A stretch of 64,000 nucleotides of DNA from Pythium myriotylum (Eukaryota > Oomycota > Peronosporomycetes > Pythiales > Pythiaceae). Both the position numbers and the translations under genes were made by a program. How positions within the stretch are numbered: position 1 is the stretch's first letter; each line of letters opens with the position of its first letter. The notes under the pieces were generated by a model. That model saw only the letters and a program-made list of their open reading frames with translations, searched no databases and was not told the DNA's origin. Shown piece by piece: positions 43,175 to 53,586 of this stretch. The DNA is taken from NCBI GenBank assembly GCA_023091665.1, contig JALJCQ010000016.1, positions 1,426,001 to 1,490,000 of the forward strand. The letters run 5' to 3'.

Positions 43175-44764
43175 TCAGTTGAGCACAAACAGGTCCAGCA
43201 TCTTCTTGGCCTCCTCAGGCTTAACCTGAGGCACCAAGTGACCTGCTCCCTTGACCGTGACGTACTTGAGTTGGCCAAAGTCTTCAAGGAAACCCGCAGT
43301 CTGCTCCTCGCCGTTGGCGTCCGTGACCGTCCAGATCGTTCGGTTCTGCTTGCGCGGCAGCTTCATCGACTCGACAGCCCAGAGCCCACCGATGAAGTCG
43401 CAGACCATGTCGGCATCACCGTGGTAGATCACGCCCTGGATGTCGTGGGCGAGCAGGAACTTCCAGAGCGGCGTCACGACCGAGCCGAGCGTGCTCTTGT
43501 AGTCGAGCAGCGTGTGGTTCTTGTACTGCTCCAGCGCCGTGTCGTTGACGCCAATGAACTTGCCGATGAGCTCGATGCCGTTCTTAGGCAATGCGCTTCC
43601 GTACCAGCGGTCGATCTCGGGTTTGGTGTGCATGGCCTTTCGCACGCTCGGCTGGTTAAAGTACTTGTCGAGGTTGCGCGAGTCGAGGCACGGTGTCATG
43701 GGGCTACCGAGCGGGTGTGGGAAGCCAGTCTCGGGCTTGAGGAGCTCCTTGACGAGCTCACGCACGCCGTCCTCGGTCGTGCCGTAGCACGTGCCGTAGA
43801 TGTTGTACGAGTTGATGTGGTACTTGAAGAGCTTGGTCATGACCTCGATCGACGCGACGGCGCACGGCGACGTGAGATCCAGGTCGGCGGCGAGCACATT
43901 GCTGCTCGGCTCAAACTCCTTGAGCTCTGGGCAGCTCGTGCGCACGTTGCGGTAGTCCTCGGTGCTGATGAGTCCGTGGTAGTAGGCGTAGAGGATCGCC
44001 GAGAGCCCACCGAACTCGTTGACGCCGTTGCCGACGACAAACTTCTTGAGGTTGATCACCGGCGCTTCCTTGGCGAGGTTGCCTTCGACGATGCGCTTGG
44101 CGGTCGTGGGCACGTAGATGCCGCCGTAGCTCTCGCCCGTGATGATAAAGTCGTTCTCTCGCAGCCACGGGAACTTGGCGAAGAACGACTGGAGCGCCGC
44201 GTAGAGTTCGTCGGCCTGCTTGAGGTCGTCCGACTCGTAGAGGCCGCTCACGTTGTAGGAAAAGCCCACGCCGACGGGCGACTCGATGCAGATAAAGTTG
44301 GCGTTCTTGTTCCACGCGTAGGCGTTGTCGAGCAGCGTCTCGCCGTCCTCGGCGACGATCAACGGGCCGTTCTCCGAGAAGCACCCGGCCAGCGAGCTCG
44401 CACCAGGCCCGCCGTTGAGCCAGAGCACGACGGGGTCCTTGGCGGCCGTCGCGCTCTGCGACTCGGCGTAAAAGTAAAAGGCCTCGCCGCCGTTGCCGAT
44501 CGACAAGTAGCCCGAGAAGAGTCGCGACGTGTAGCTCGTCGGGAGCCCCGCGAGGTCGAGGATCTGGTCGGCGGCGCCGGGGAAGTCGGCGGAGGCCGAG
44601 GCCGCGGAGGACGAGGCGAAGGACGAGCGGAGCGGCGTCGACGGCGCGCGCGAGACCACGAGGCTGCCGGCGACGAAGAGCGCGGCGACGAAGAGCACGA
44701 AGCTGGCGAGCCTGGTGGCGCGGTGGCGCACGGGCACCTCGCCGATGGGCGTGTACTTGGTCAT
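43175..44764 (-). CDS. Serine carboxypeptidase (S10) with N-terminal signal anchor
   Basis: A single exon encodes 529 aa. Residues about 20-40 form a hydrophobic signal anchor (RLASFVLFVAALFVAGSLVV). Family landmarks follow in order: LWLNGGPGASSLAGCFSENG (substrate-binding), ESPVGVGFSY, the nucleophile Ser212 in GESYGG, Asp450 in YHGDADMVCDF and His509 in GAGHLVPQ. All triad residues are present and the length is normal. It removes C-terminal residues at acidic pH in vacuole/lysosome or outside the cell. The ATG at 44764 is preferred to a non-ATG upstream extension. Cys residues typical of the family (CFSEN, SPCAV, TPCLD) are kept. Confidence 0.95.
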   Translation of the reverse strand: MTKYTPIGEVPVRHRATRLASFVLFVAALFVAGSLVVSRAPSTPLRSSFASSSAASASADFPGAADQILDLAGLPTSYTSRLFSGYLSIGNGGEAFYFYAESQSATAAKDPVVLWLNGGPGASSLAGCFSENGPLIVAEDGETLLDNAYAWNKNANFICIESPVGVGFSYNVSGLYESDDLKQADELYAALQSFFAKFPWLRENDFIITGESYGGIYVPTTAKRIVEGNLAKEAPVINLKKFVVGNGVNEFGGLSAILYAYYHGLISTEDYRNVRTSCPELKEFEPSSNVLAADLDLTSPCAVASIEVMTKLFKYHINSYNIYGTCYGTTEDGVRELVKELLKPETGFPHPLGSPMTPCLDSRNLDKYFNQPSVRKAMHTKPEIDRWYGSALPKNGIELIGKFIGVNDTALEQYKNHTLLDYKSTLGSVVTPLWKFLLAHDIQGVIYHGDADMVCDFIGGLWAVESMKLPRKQNRTIWTVTDANGEEQTAGFLEDFGQLKYVTVKGAGHLVPQVKPEEAKKMLDLFVLN

Positions 44765-45274
44765 CTCGAGGAAGATTGGCGAGTGGCGGGGGAGGAGAAC
44801 AAGTGGAGCGGAGAACAAGTGGAGCGGAGAACGAGAGGAGAACAAGAACGAGTGGGGGTGGTTTGGTTGTCTTCTTGGTCTGTGGCCGGCGGACCGTGGG
44901 ACGACCGGCGGTTGCGGCCGCCGCCCGCTTCAACGATGACCTGTCACGGCGGGGACGGATTGCGAATCAGATTGTGGACGAAAGCCGGCGGTCATCCGGT
45001 GACCAGGGTGGAACCTACCGTGTTTTGGTACGAGGGCGCCGAGTGGGGGTACGCTTTGTACACTGTAACCTATTAAACGTAACCAGGTTACATTGTGTAA
45101 CCTGGATCCACTTCCCAATCACTGGATCAACACAATCGCACAGTGCAATCCCTCGATTGCTTGGAAGAGACCAAACGGTTCGCCACTTGCGTGCGCCTTC
45201 TTCTTCGGTCGGGAAGGAGAGAGGGCAGACAAGTCACTCCGGTGGCTACATCTGAGACGAGCGTGGGGCCTCGC
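44765..45274. other. Intergenic with hairpin
   Basis: CCAGGTTAC (45083-45091) and GTAACCTGG (45097-45105) are perfect inverted arms with a 5-base loop, between the C2orf69-like stop and the carboxypeptidase start. Otherwise no gene. Confidence 0.55.
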
Positions 45275-46546
45275 TTACTGCACTGTCTGGATGGCCACTC
45301 GGGCCACGGGGACTTCCGGCGACGGAGCCTGGCCAGTCTTGAGAGTCGTCGAGATCGGAAGATGGAAGTCCTTGAGGATCTGGAAGTGGCACGCCAACGT
45401 TGCCGACTCGTTCTCGGCGTACTTTCTCAGCGCCACGTTGGCGCCGAGGCGTTTGAGCGAGGCGACACAATGCACGACCTCGTTCTTGATCCACGGACGC
45501 TCGCGAGACTCAAACTGGTACGGAGTCACGTGCACACAGAGCTGGAGGGAGCGTAGGGAGCTCAGCCCCAGCAAAGTGCGCTCGTCCGTTGGTACGGCGC
45601 CTCGCTTGGAACCGTTCCCGGAGTCGAGCCAGTGGATTGAAGAGATCCTCTCGACGAGACAAGACACGATCTCTTCGGATGTATTGTTGTTCTCCAAGTC
45701 TTTGTCGGCGGCAGAACGGTTCCACCGCGAGGCGAGCTCCGTTGCGAGCTGGTTCAAGACGATGCCGCCCTTGCTGAAGCCCACAAGATGGACAGGCAGG
45801 TTGGTCGAGACTGCGCATAGACGACAAGAAGCAGTGTGAATCCATGTACGACATGAGACGAGGAGGACCATTTTCCGACATACCTTGCTCGTCGCTTTGT
45901 TCTTGCTCCAGAACGGTTCTCACACTCTCCATCATCGTCGCAAGTTGCTCTACGGCGGATCCGTTGGAAAGGTACGAAGTCGCGGCGCCAACACTGTTGG
46001 TGTCCACGAAGCCGTCAAAGCACGCGTAGGCACCGAACTGGAATCGGCTCGGACGCACGATCCAGACGTTGGCGCTGTCGCCGAACTTGGCGGCGAGTAG
46101 ATCGGCCGTGTGCTCGTACGAGAACGCATCGTATTCCGCATAGGAGCCAGCAATCCTGGAAATGGCATTTTTCGTCAGAACCGTTCTTCCCTCGGAACAA
46201 AAGAACACATCTTTCAAACTAATACTCACATGGAGCTGTGGAAATCCTGGACATCGCCAGGGAAGAAAACAACGTTGGCGGCGGCTCCCGCCGTGCGCGC
46301 GACACGCAGCAGCACGTCATTGACACGCGCGTCCAAGCCCACGGCCTTCACACGGCGCAGCCCTCGCTCGTCATAGTCCACGGGATCGCAGTCGTTCTCC
46401 GTGTTGTTCCCGTCGTCGCTCTCGGCGTCCGTTGGCGGAGCGTTCCGGTAGAAGGTGCGCGTAAAGAACGAGAACATGCCGCCGCCGTCGCTCTCGAGTC
46501 GCGCGCGCTTGCGCTTGGGCGTGGGAGAACGTTCCGCGCGGAACAT
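45275..46546 (-). CDS. C2orf69 (UPF0565)-like alpha/beta hydrolase-type protein
   Basis: Exons 46546-46230, 46155-45884 and 45810-45275 (GTGAGT and GTATGT donors, phases agree) encode 374 aa. An Arg/Ser-rich start is followed by RVARTAGAAANVVFFPGDVQ, YAEYDAFSYEHTADLLAAKF and VHLVGFSKGGIVLNQL, a GxSxG elbow with Ser209. This series matches the C2orf69 family, whose members are predicted serine hydrolases linked to mitochondria in animals. No clear mitochondrial leader is seen here. The assignment rests on the FFPGDVQ and LVGFSKGG signatures. Confidence 0.8.
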
Positions 46547-47599
46547 CTTTTCGCGGGTGCCTGGTAAAATCGGATCTGGTGGGTCCTTCTCCGAACGAAG
46601 TGAGCGGAGGTTGCACTACGGTGGTCGATCCTCCGTGGCGTTTCCGATGCGATCCTTCGCCCCTCGGATTTTTTTTTTGTTGGCGTGGGTTGGTTCTTTT
46701 TCATGTTCTCTTCTTGTCAAACCACCAACCTTCGTTTAGGCTGTGATCCGTCGTTTGATTGGATGAAAACGCCCGACTCATCCCCAATTTGGGTACAGTT
46801 CGCGATTAGACGATCGACGATTGGTCGAAATTCGATCCATTTCACACACTTGAAGAATGTTCCACTCCACCGATGGCCGCTGATCGCGAAGGAGCCTCGC
46901 CGCGACTTTCCAGAAAAATCGCTTCCGCCCCCCGTAAAAACGTCCCAAGACTTGTTATTCGCTGGCTAAAACAACGCCAACGCAGCCAAGCCGCACCAGT
47001 GATTTGCGATTTATGTGACACGCTAAAACCAGGATCTGGTTTTCTCGGGGGGCAGAACTTCTGCTTGGCTCCTTTCAGAGGGACAGTCGACGCGTCATCG
47101 CCGTCGCATTCGACGCGTCATCTTTGCTCCCACGCCAACGCCGACGTGACGCGATGCGGAACCGGAACCGGAACCGGAACCGAGCTGACGGAACAGTCTT
47201 CTTCCAATGGAGCAAATACCACTTAGTAGTAGAACTTGGCTACTTACTACTCTCTACCATCCAGCTTTCCTGCTCTACTTCATCTGTCTGCCTGTTGGTG
47301 ATGCTTCCCGGGCCCATCAACGTCCTCTGCACTCCTCACAGTAGACAGCAGGCACCTCCAGTGGGCATCTCTGTCGAGAGGACCACAAGGCATCCTACTA
47401 CTGCTAGTATTACTTCTCTACTAGCGAGATTGGGGTCGAATTATAATTTTCGATTTCACACATAGCCAACTCACGAAACCTCGTCGATCTGCTTGACACG
47501 CACGGCTCGCACGGGGTCTCCAGACAGAATACCTCGATGCAGTTGACATCACGCATCCAGGCTCTGGTCGCCCCCTCTTCCTCTCACACATGAGCCCGA
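46547..47599. other. Intergenic
   Basis: No supported gene; includes a short T run and a repeated AACCGG stretch near 47160-47178. Confidence 0.45.
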
Positions 47600-48178
47600 G
47601 GTCCTGGACTGACCTCACACTCCCACGTTTTCGTCTTCTTCCAAGGGCTTTGACAGTACCAGGTGCCAGCTCCTTGGGCTCGTGGGCTCTCGTGTCAGGT
47701 GACGCCGCCGACGGGGATGCAACTCCCACGGCGACGTGTGCGTGGCCATCCAGACCCAACGTAGCAGACACGAGCCGCTCATGCAGCTCGAGAAGTCGAC
47801 CTTGATGTGGTGGTTGGGGAACTCCTTCCAGCACTCCTTGGCCGACACGACCCTGGCCTCGTCGAGCCAAATCTCGCAGGGTCCGATGTGCTGCGCGCTA
47901 ATGTCGAAGGCCACCACGCCATCGGCCGGAATGGGCTGCATAGCGGCGTTAGCGTCCGTCTTGCCGCACTTGGACCCGTCCTATTCAGCGAGGCTCTTGA
48001 TCTCGTCGCTGCCTGTGTGAGGACCCGGTGTGCCGGGCGAAAAGGCCGACGGCGCGTTCTAGTTGTAGATGTCGGTGAACTCGGGCGTGGGCATGCTCAT
48101 GGATCCGTGGGCGTGGATGGCGATGGGCAAGACGACGAGAATAAAAGCAGCGGCAGCGAAAGATGTAGTGCGGACTAT
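47600..48178 (-). pseudogene. LPMO-like (AA17-type) secreted protein, decayed
   Basis: Minus-strand codons from 48178 read as a signal peptide (TTSFAAAAFILVVLPIAIHA) followed by His24-Gly, which would be the N-terminal histidine of a copper His-brace after cleavage. They continue with GSMSMPTPEFTDIYN, SKCGKTDANAAMQPIPADGV, GPCEIWLDEARVV, KECWKEFPNHHIKVDFSSC and LRWVWMATH. Cys spacing and the WxWxAxH segment resemble the oomycete AA17 lytic polysaccharide monooxygenases, which oxidise pectin. The start codon is ATA instead of ATG, TAG stops sit at codons 40 (48061-48059) and 66 (47983-47981), and the 3' part has shifted frame. It cannot encode a product. Confidence 0.65.
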
Positions 48179-48651
48179 GGTTCGAGGTTGGACTGAGGGC
48201 AGGAAGAGGCAAGTTCCAGAATGAGAGGATGGGACACGAGATCAGAGGACTGTCAGTGTCAGCGGAGGCGTTGGAATCGTCTGGATCAGTGGGTTGCTTC
48301 GTTGACACCGAAGGCTCAGAACAGTCGCAATGTGTGGCCGTCGTGGAACGAGCAAGTTGCGAGTCGCAGTAAAAGGCGAGATTGGCTGGAAGACTGCCAT
48401 CGTTGGAATGGTCTCTGATAATCACCAGCCTAACTACTTCAAGGCCCACGTAAGGACCCATTGTTCCGACCGACTGCGATATGAAGACACTTGAAATTGG
48501 TAAATGTAAGGATCCAACCAGCTGGTGTTGACAGGCTCCCGATACCAAAACGAAGGGGCCACGCCATCCGCCGTACATCACAAGCAAAGGTCGTGTTCAT
48601 TACGTTCCAGCACATGTGCTATGTAGTAAGGGTGGCGATTCAAGGCAGAGG
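48179..48651. other. Intergenic
   Basis: Nothing recognised. Confidence 0.4.
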
Positions 48652-51600
48652 TCACCTAAGGTTAGTGTCGAGCAAGTGGTTCGGAATCGTGAGCCCAAAC
48701 TCGGCTAGCGCTTCCTCGAGATAGCCAGCGACCGTGCGACGCGCCCATGGTGAAGCGACATTCGACTCGAGATACACTTGGAGCCGCGTGTTTCTCCACG
48801 ATCTCTGCATCAAAGCGATTTCTTCAGCTGTAGCGTAGTAAGATCCTCTCCGGGTATTCTTCACACAAAGACTGACATGTTGATGGCATGTTTCTGAGCA
48901 GTCCGAGGTGAAGGACATGCAGGCCGCGCAGAAAAACCACTCACACGACGGGCTCCCGCACCTGACAGAAAGGCATCCGTCAAAGTCCAGAAACGCTGCC
49001 TTACAACGCGGGCATCGGAGCGTTAGTATGAAGTCGCGGATATGGCGCACGTGGGACTCCAGGTGCGCGTGGTAGTCTTCGCAGGCGATATGCCTATGAG
49101 CTTTTACGGGCCAGTCATGTGCGGCACTGCAGTCAATACAGTATTTCACCTTGCAACTCTCGCAGTACACGCACCTACCGTCGCGTCCGCGGACGGCTCC
49201 TTTTAATGAGAGGATCTGGTTGCACCCGGGCCTTGGACATACAGAGCACTCCAGTGGATAGCGCGAAACGAAATCAAACACTGCGGCGTCAACGAGCCTC
49301 GTCGTCTCCTTGTTGATCTTGAGTATGTCGCTCACATGTAACCGCCATTTGCAATTCTCTGCAGGGCACAATAGGGGAAGTCGGGTTGATGCTGTCACAC
49401 CGGGCCGGATACACTCGAGGCAGCAAGAATGGCCGCACACTGTGAACTGGACGGCAGGCTCGTCGACAGGAAGAAAACACAGACTGCAATCCGCCATTGA
49501 CTTGATCGTGCGTGAATGATGTGTCTCGTCGTGAACGAGCAGTCCACGTGAAGCCAAGTAATCGACGACTGTTTGAACACATGATGATTTCCCTGAGAGG
49601 GATAGCGTTCCGTTCCCATCCACTACTTCCCAATGCCACACGCGATTTTTCACATAAGGCTGCACTGCAAACCAACGCTTGAACAACTCTTCGGTTGAAT
49701 TGGCCCGCTTCAAACTTAAATACTTCGTGGTATCAACCCGGACGATGCGGTCGAGCTCTTCTGCTTCTCGATGAATAGTCTCGACCAACTCCTGCAATCG
49801 CGCAAACTCATGTCTTCGTAGCGATTTCTCTCCATAAACCCAGATCGCGTCGAAATCCGGGCGGCGACTGACTTTTGCGTCTCGCCGAGGCCGCAACTTG
49901 AGCCACGCCCGGAACTTCGCAGTCCCTGTGCGGCTGAACAAGACCTTGTAATCACCACCAACAGCTTCCTCGCATGCGTAGATTTCATCAACTGAGTGAA
50001 GGACTGCTCGAATCGCCTTTCTGTTGCGACTAGAAAATGTCAGTCGCACCGCCTGCTTATCGGTTTCCTCTTGAATGAAACACGAGGTCTGTCGGAAACC
50101 AGCAGCTACGAGTGATAACTTGTCTTGAGACCATTTGAAGACGTCAACGTCGACCAATGTCTCGCACGTGTACTCTAGATCAACACGAATCGGCTGCCTA
50201 TACGCTTGAAGCGTTTTCAAGATCGAACTCTTGGAGATCGCGCCATATCGCGCCTCCGCTCGATCGATACCGAGGATTGCCTCGATGATTCCGCCACGTC
50301 CAACTTCAGGATCGTCCCACGGGCATTTTGCAACCCCTGATTCGAGCATCTCAAGTATCATATTCACTTGCTCGCGCGTCGAATTCGAATCCCCTGGTTG
50401 CCGTTTGACTGTACACCTCAACACCTTGGCGGGAGAAGCGAGTCTCGCCAATTGGACTTCATCCACGTGGTGAGGTAGGCCGTCTTGGATATGCACACAA
50501 TACTCGAATATCGCTGTCTTCTCTTTACCCATCCTCTTGATCATAGCCTCATCGTACAGCATCTGGCCACCGTCCGTCATCATTGGCGGAATCTGGTGGA
50601 CTTCGCGGGTGTAGAATTGCGTATCACTGTCCACGAGTGATACAACACTAGCTGAGAGTTCACTTCGGCGCTTGAATCCTCTGAGGAAAACGTTGGCATC
50701 AAAGGCCGTAGCAAAATGAATTGTACCGCAACCCAACGGGGGGCCCGTCGCCCACGAAATCTTGATTTGCCCTCCAGAGACCATTCGTCGCACTTCAGGG
50801 CACTGGAAGCGAGTGGGCTCCTTCGTTCTGGGTACCACCATAAAATACTTGTAGTCCTCACTCGATCTTAGGGTACTTAAGAGATGAGAAGCTACCTCTT
50901 TGCTGGACAACTGCACATCTAACATGATTGCGAGAGGATCAGGTTTTAAGGTAAATGCCTGGGGAGTCAAGGAAACGGCCACACTTCTTGCTGTGTCACA
51001 TATTTGCTGAATCAAGTTCACCGAACCATCCTGTTTCAAACCGTGGACACTCAATGAAGCAAAGTCATCACCAAACAGCAGTTCTTGCGCTTGAAAACCT
51101 TCTCCAATCACAACGCGAGTGGTACCTTTGTACACGCTTTCAAAGGCATGGGATCGCAGAAGCTCGCGGGCTCGATCGAGGTGTGTATCGATTATTGCTC
51201 GAAGAGCTTCATCATCGTGGAGTGCATACTCAGTCACCATGATCGTAGATTTGGCAGAGTCTACGAGAACTCGGCAAGCGAAACGCTGCTCGATATCTTC
51301 AGCGACATTTCCTAGCGCGGGGAAGATTTCTGGGCTTAGCAACGTCCACTCGCAAACCCTCACAGGCAAGGCCAGACGATTTCGCTCGGTTGCTGAAGCG
51401 AATCGCGGGGAATCTTCCAAGATCCAGATCTCCTCGATAGGGGTCACGAAAGAAAACCGAATGGACTCACCCACACATGTCTCTGAACGATACACTATCC
51501 ACACCGGAGGTTCTGGGCCGAGTCGATAGAGGAGCGGGCTTGACATGAGCGCAGAATTTGGGGCCAGCGATCCAATCTCCAACGATTGCACTTTAATGAA

Positions 51601-53586
51601 TTCGGGTGAATTCGCGTTGACATGTGCGAATCGCTTGCAGACTGCGACATTTGACGCGAATCCCGAGGCAATTATGCGGCACAAAGTAGTGTCGTCCGGG
51701 CGTTGAGAGGTTGTAGACTGAAGAAACTCTCCTAACAAGTCTTGAAGACAGCGGCTAAACTCGGTTGCCATCCGAATAGCCCCGACGCTTACTCCAAGTG
51801 ATCTACACCATGTTTCCATTCGACGACTTCGTTTCGCGATTGTCCGGTCATTCTGCATATCACCATCTGTAATTGTTCTCAACTCGCAGAAGATATTGAA
51901 CATTCGAACGACATCACCACTGTTCCCAGTGTCACTCGTAATTGTAATACTCGATTCGGTGTCGGACTCAAAGAAATCGTCAGCGACGAGCAAAACTGCA
52001 ACTAGGTCATTTCCGACCAGAACTTGACCCCGGTTTGCAGCGAACGACAGCATCCGAGAGAGTGACTCATCGTCATCCAGGCTCTGTAAATACGACCGCC
52101 CGACGCTGGGATCATGGCCAATCAGTTCGAAACGGGAGACTAGATTCCCTTGGTTGCTCGCTGTGGTTTCAACCTCCCTTCTATGCTCCTCTATTGCACT
52201 GTTCTCGTTGTACAGTCGGATGCATCTCCCGTCAGGCATGGTGCTTGCCAGTTGCAGTCGACGAAGCGCCTCCTCCGATGAGATTGGCGCAATTTCTAAC
52301 CTTGACAAGTGGCGTACAGGGTCGTAGCGAACTGCATATCGAAGTCCACTATCAATCACGCAGACAATGTCGCGGATGCTCGCGCAGTCGTAGGCTTCCG
52401 TAGCAAAAAAGACTCTTCTATGAGGATCAGTATCACCTATGCTGTCCACGACGGCTCTCAAATGGGCCACAGGAGATTGATGGCAGAAAAGGGAGACCGC
52501 GCACACACCCGCCCAGTCCTGCCGCTGTATTCGTGGCATCGACGAAATAAATTCCTGCAGTTCACGCCGGAACAGCCTCACAGCATGCTTTGTGTCTTCG
52601 CGGCTTCGCAGAAAACACACCACATCACCATCTTGCAGCGTCCGGTCCTTTAACACATCAATGGCGGCCCTTACCACCAAGCCCACTACTCGATCATCCG
52701 GGTGACAAAAACCGTTTTCGGAACATACTTCAGCCTCACGATAAACGACTGTAACAGGAAATTTCGGTGGGATAATCTCGATACACTGAACGTTGTTGAA
52801 GAGGGACCCGGCTTCCCGTTGCAAAGGAGTCGTCATGATAACTTTGATGTGGTGCCAGTGCGAACGATCTTCTTGTAGCACACGCAGCAGTTCCGCACAG
52901 TTAGGTCGGGCGAGATCAGCGCTATTCACGACAATACAGACCCTTTGTCGAAGCGAATCGTCATCCTCCATCTCAGAGCCAAGTTTGTTGAGAATTTGTA
53001 CAAGCTTTGCCTCCTGTATGAACTCCATGCGGAGATCTTCTGCGCAGCAACTTGCGTCGGTAGTAATGACTACATCGCATCCATCCAAGTTACGAATACG
53101 ATTGCGGTCTCCACCGTTCCATTCAAAATCAACTTGCGTAGCAGCCGACTTTGCGATGCTGAGGCTTTGGTGGGCTGAGATCACACGACCACCACGGAAA
53201 CAAGTCAAAGTCGCAACGTATTGGGGAATACAAACACTTGCATCGTAGATAGTTGGCGTCCGAATCACCAAAAATCTCTCTGTTGCATCAGCCAGAAATC
53301 GGGAGATGTCCAAGCGCTTCGTAGCAACAGCTCTGCGGGCTTTGAAGTGTAGTAGTTCCCTTTTGTTTCGAGTACCTTCACCAGGCACAAATTCGTTGGC
53401 TGGTGTGGGTTGATAGAGTTCGAGATGCAGATTGAGGTCTCGGATCTTTTGCTTGAGCGCATTCCTCAATTCGGCCTTGGCTTCGCCGCGAACTAGGCAG
53501 TGCAACCGATACTCATTGTCTTCGATCAGACGAAGATGATACCACTGAGCATCTTCAATCTTGGAACGCAGCGTTGCCTTTCTCAT
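48652..53586 (-). CDS. Degenerate DEAH-helicase fused to RBR E3 ligase
   Basis: A single uninterrupted exon encodes 1,644 aa. The N-terminal half follows the DEAH (DHX/DEAH11-12) helicase layout, but the motifs are lost: the motif I region reads TPTIYDASVCIPQYVATL (no GxGKS), motif II reads VVITTDASCCAEDL (no DEAH), motif III MTTP, motif VI LRRLQLAS in place of QRAGRAGR. Structural landmarks remain (VVCFLRSREDTKHAVRLF, VFFATEAYDCASIRDIVCVI). The C-terminus is an RBR module: RING1 from Cys1367 (CSLCFLPVDEPAVQFTVCGH), IBR (YCESCKVKYCIDCSAAHDWP) and RING2 (CPRCKAAFLDFDGC) with catalytic Cys1538. Plants have active helicase-RBR fusions of this kind (DEAH11/12). Here an E3 ligase with a non-ATPase, possibly RNA-binding, scaffold is expected. 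Confidence 0.85.
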   Translation of the reverse strand: MRKATLRSKIEDAQWYHLRLIEDNEYRLHCLVRGEAKAELRNALKQKIRDLNLHLELYQPTPANEFVPGEGTRNKRELLHFKARRAVATKRLDISRFLADATERFLVIRTPTIYDASVCIPQYVATLTCFRGGRVISAHQSLSIAKSAATQVDFEWNGGDRNRIRNLDGCDVVITTDASCCAEDLRMEFIQEAKLVQILNKLGSEMEDDDSLRQRVCIVVNSADLARPNCAELLRVLQEDRSHWHHIKVIMTTPLQREAGSLFNNVQCIEIIPPKFPVTVVYREAEVCSENGFCHPDDRVVGLVVRAAIDVLKDRTLQDGDVVCFLRSREDTKHAVRLFRRELQEFISSMPRIQRQDWAGVCAVSLFCHQSPVAHLRAVVDSIGDTDPHRRVFFATEAYDCASIRDIVCVIDSGLRYAVRYDPVRHLSRLEIAPISSEEALRRLQLASTMPDGRCIRLYNENSAIEEHRREVETTASNQGNLVSRFELIGHDPSVGRSYLQSLDDDESLSRMLSFAANRGQVLVGNDLVAVLLVADDFFESDTESSITITSDTGNSGDVVRMFNIFCELRTITDGDMQNDRTIAKRSRRMETWCRSLGVSVGAIRMATEFSRCLQDLLGEFLQSTTSQRPDDTTLCRIIASGFASNVAVCKRFAHVNANSPEFIKVQSLEIGSLAPNSALMSSPLLYRLGPEPPVWIVYRSETCVGESIRFSFVTPIEEIWILEDSPRFASATERNRLALPVRVCEWTLLSPEIFPALGNVAEDIEQRFACRVLVDSAKSTIMVTEYALHDDEALRAIIDTHLDRARELLRSHAFESVYKGTTRVVIGEGFQAQELLFGDDFASLSVHGLKQDGSVNLIQQICDTARSVAVSLTPQAFTLKPDPLAIMLDVQLSSKEVASHLLSTLRSSEDYKYFMVVPRTKEPTRFQCPEVRRMVSGGQIKISWATGPPLGCGTIHFATAFDANVFLRGFKRRSELSASVVSLVDSDTQFYTREVHQIPPMMTDGGQMLYDEAMIKRMGKEKTAIFEYCVHIQDGLPHHVDEVQLARLASPAKVLRCTVKRQPGDSNSTREQVNMILEMLESGVAKCPWDDPEVGRGGIIEAILGIDRAEARYGAISKSSILKTLQAYRQPIRVDLEYTCETLVDVDVFKWSQDKLSLVAAGFRQTSCFIQEETDKQAVRLTFSSRNRKAIRAVLHSVDEIYACEEAVGGDYKVLFSRTGTAKFRAWLKLRPRRDAKVSRRPDFDAIWVYGEKSLRRHEFARLQELVETIHREAEELDRIVRVDTTKYLSLKRANSTEELFKRWFAVQPYVKNRVWHWEVVDGNGTLSLSGKSSCVQTVVDYLASRGLLVHDETHHSRTIKSMADCSLCFLPVDEPAVQFTVCGHSCCLECIRPGVTASTRLPLLCPAENCKWRLHVSDILKINKETTRLVDAAVFDFVSRYPLECSVCPRPGCNQILSLKGAVRGRDGRCVYCESCKVKYCIDCSAAHDWPVKAHRHIACEDYHAHLESHVRHIRDFILTLRCPRCKAAFLDFDGCLSVRCGSPSCEWFFCAACMSFTSDCSETCHQHVSLCVKNTRRGSYYATAEEIALMQRSWRNTRLQVYLESNVASPWARRTVAGYLEEALAEFGLTIPNHLLDTNLR

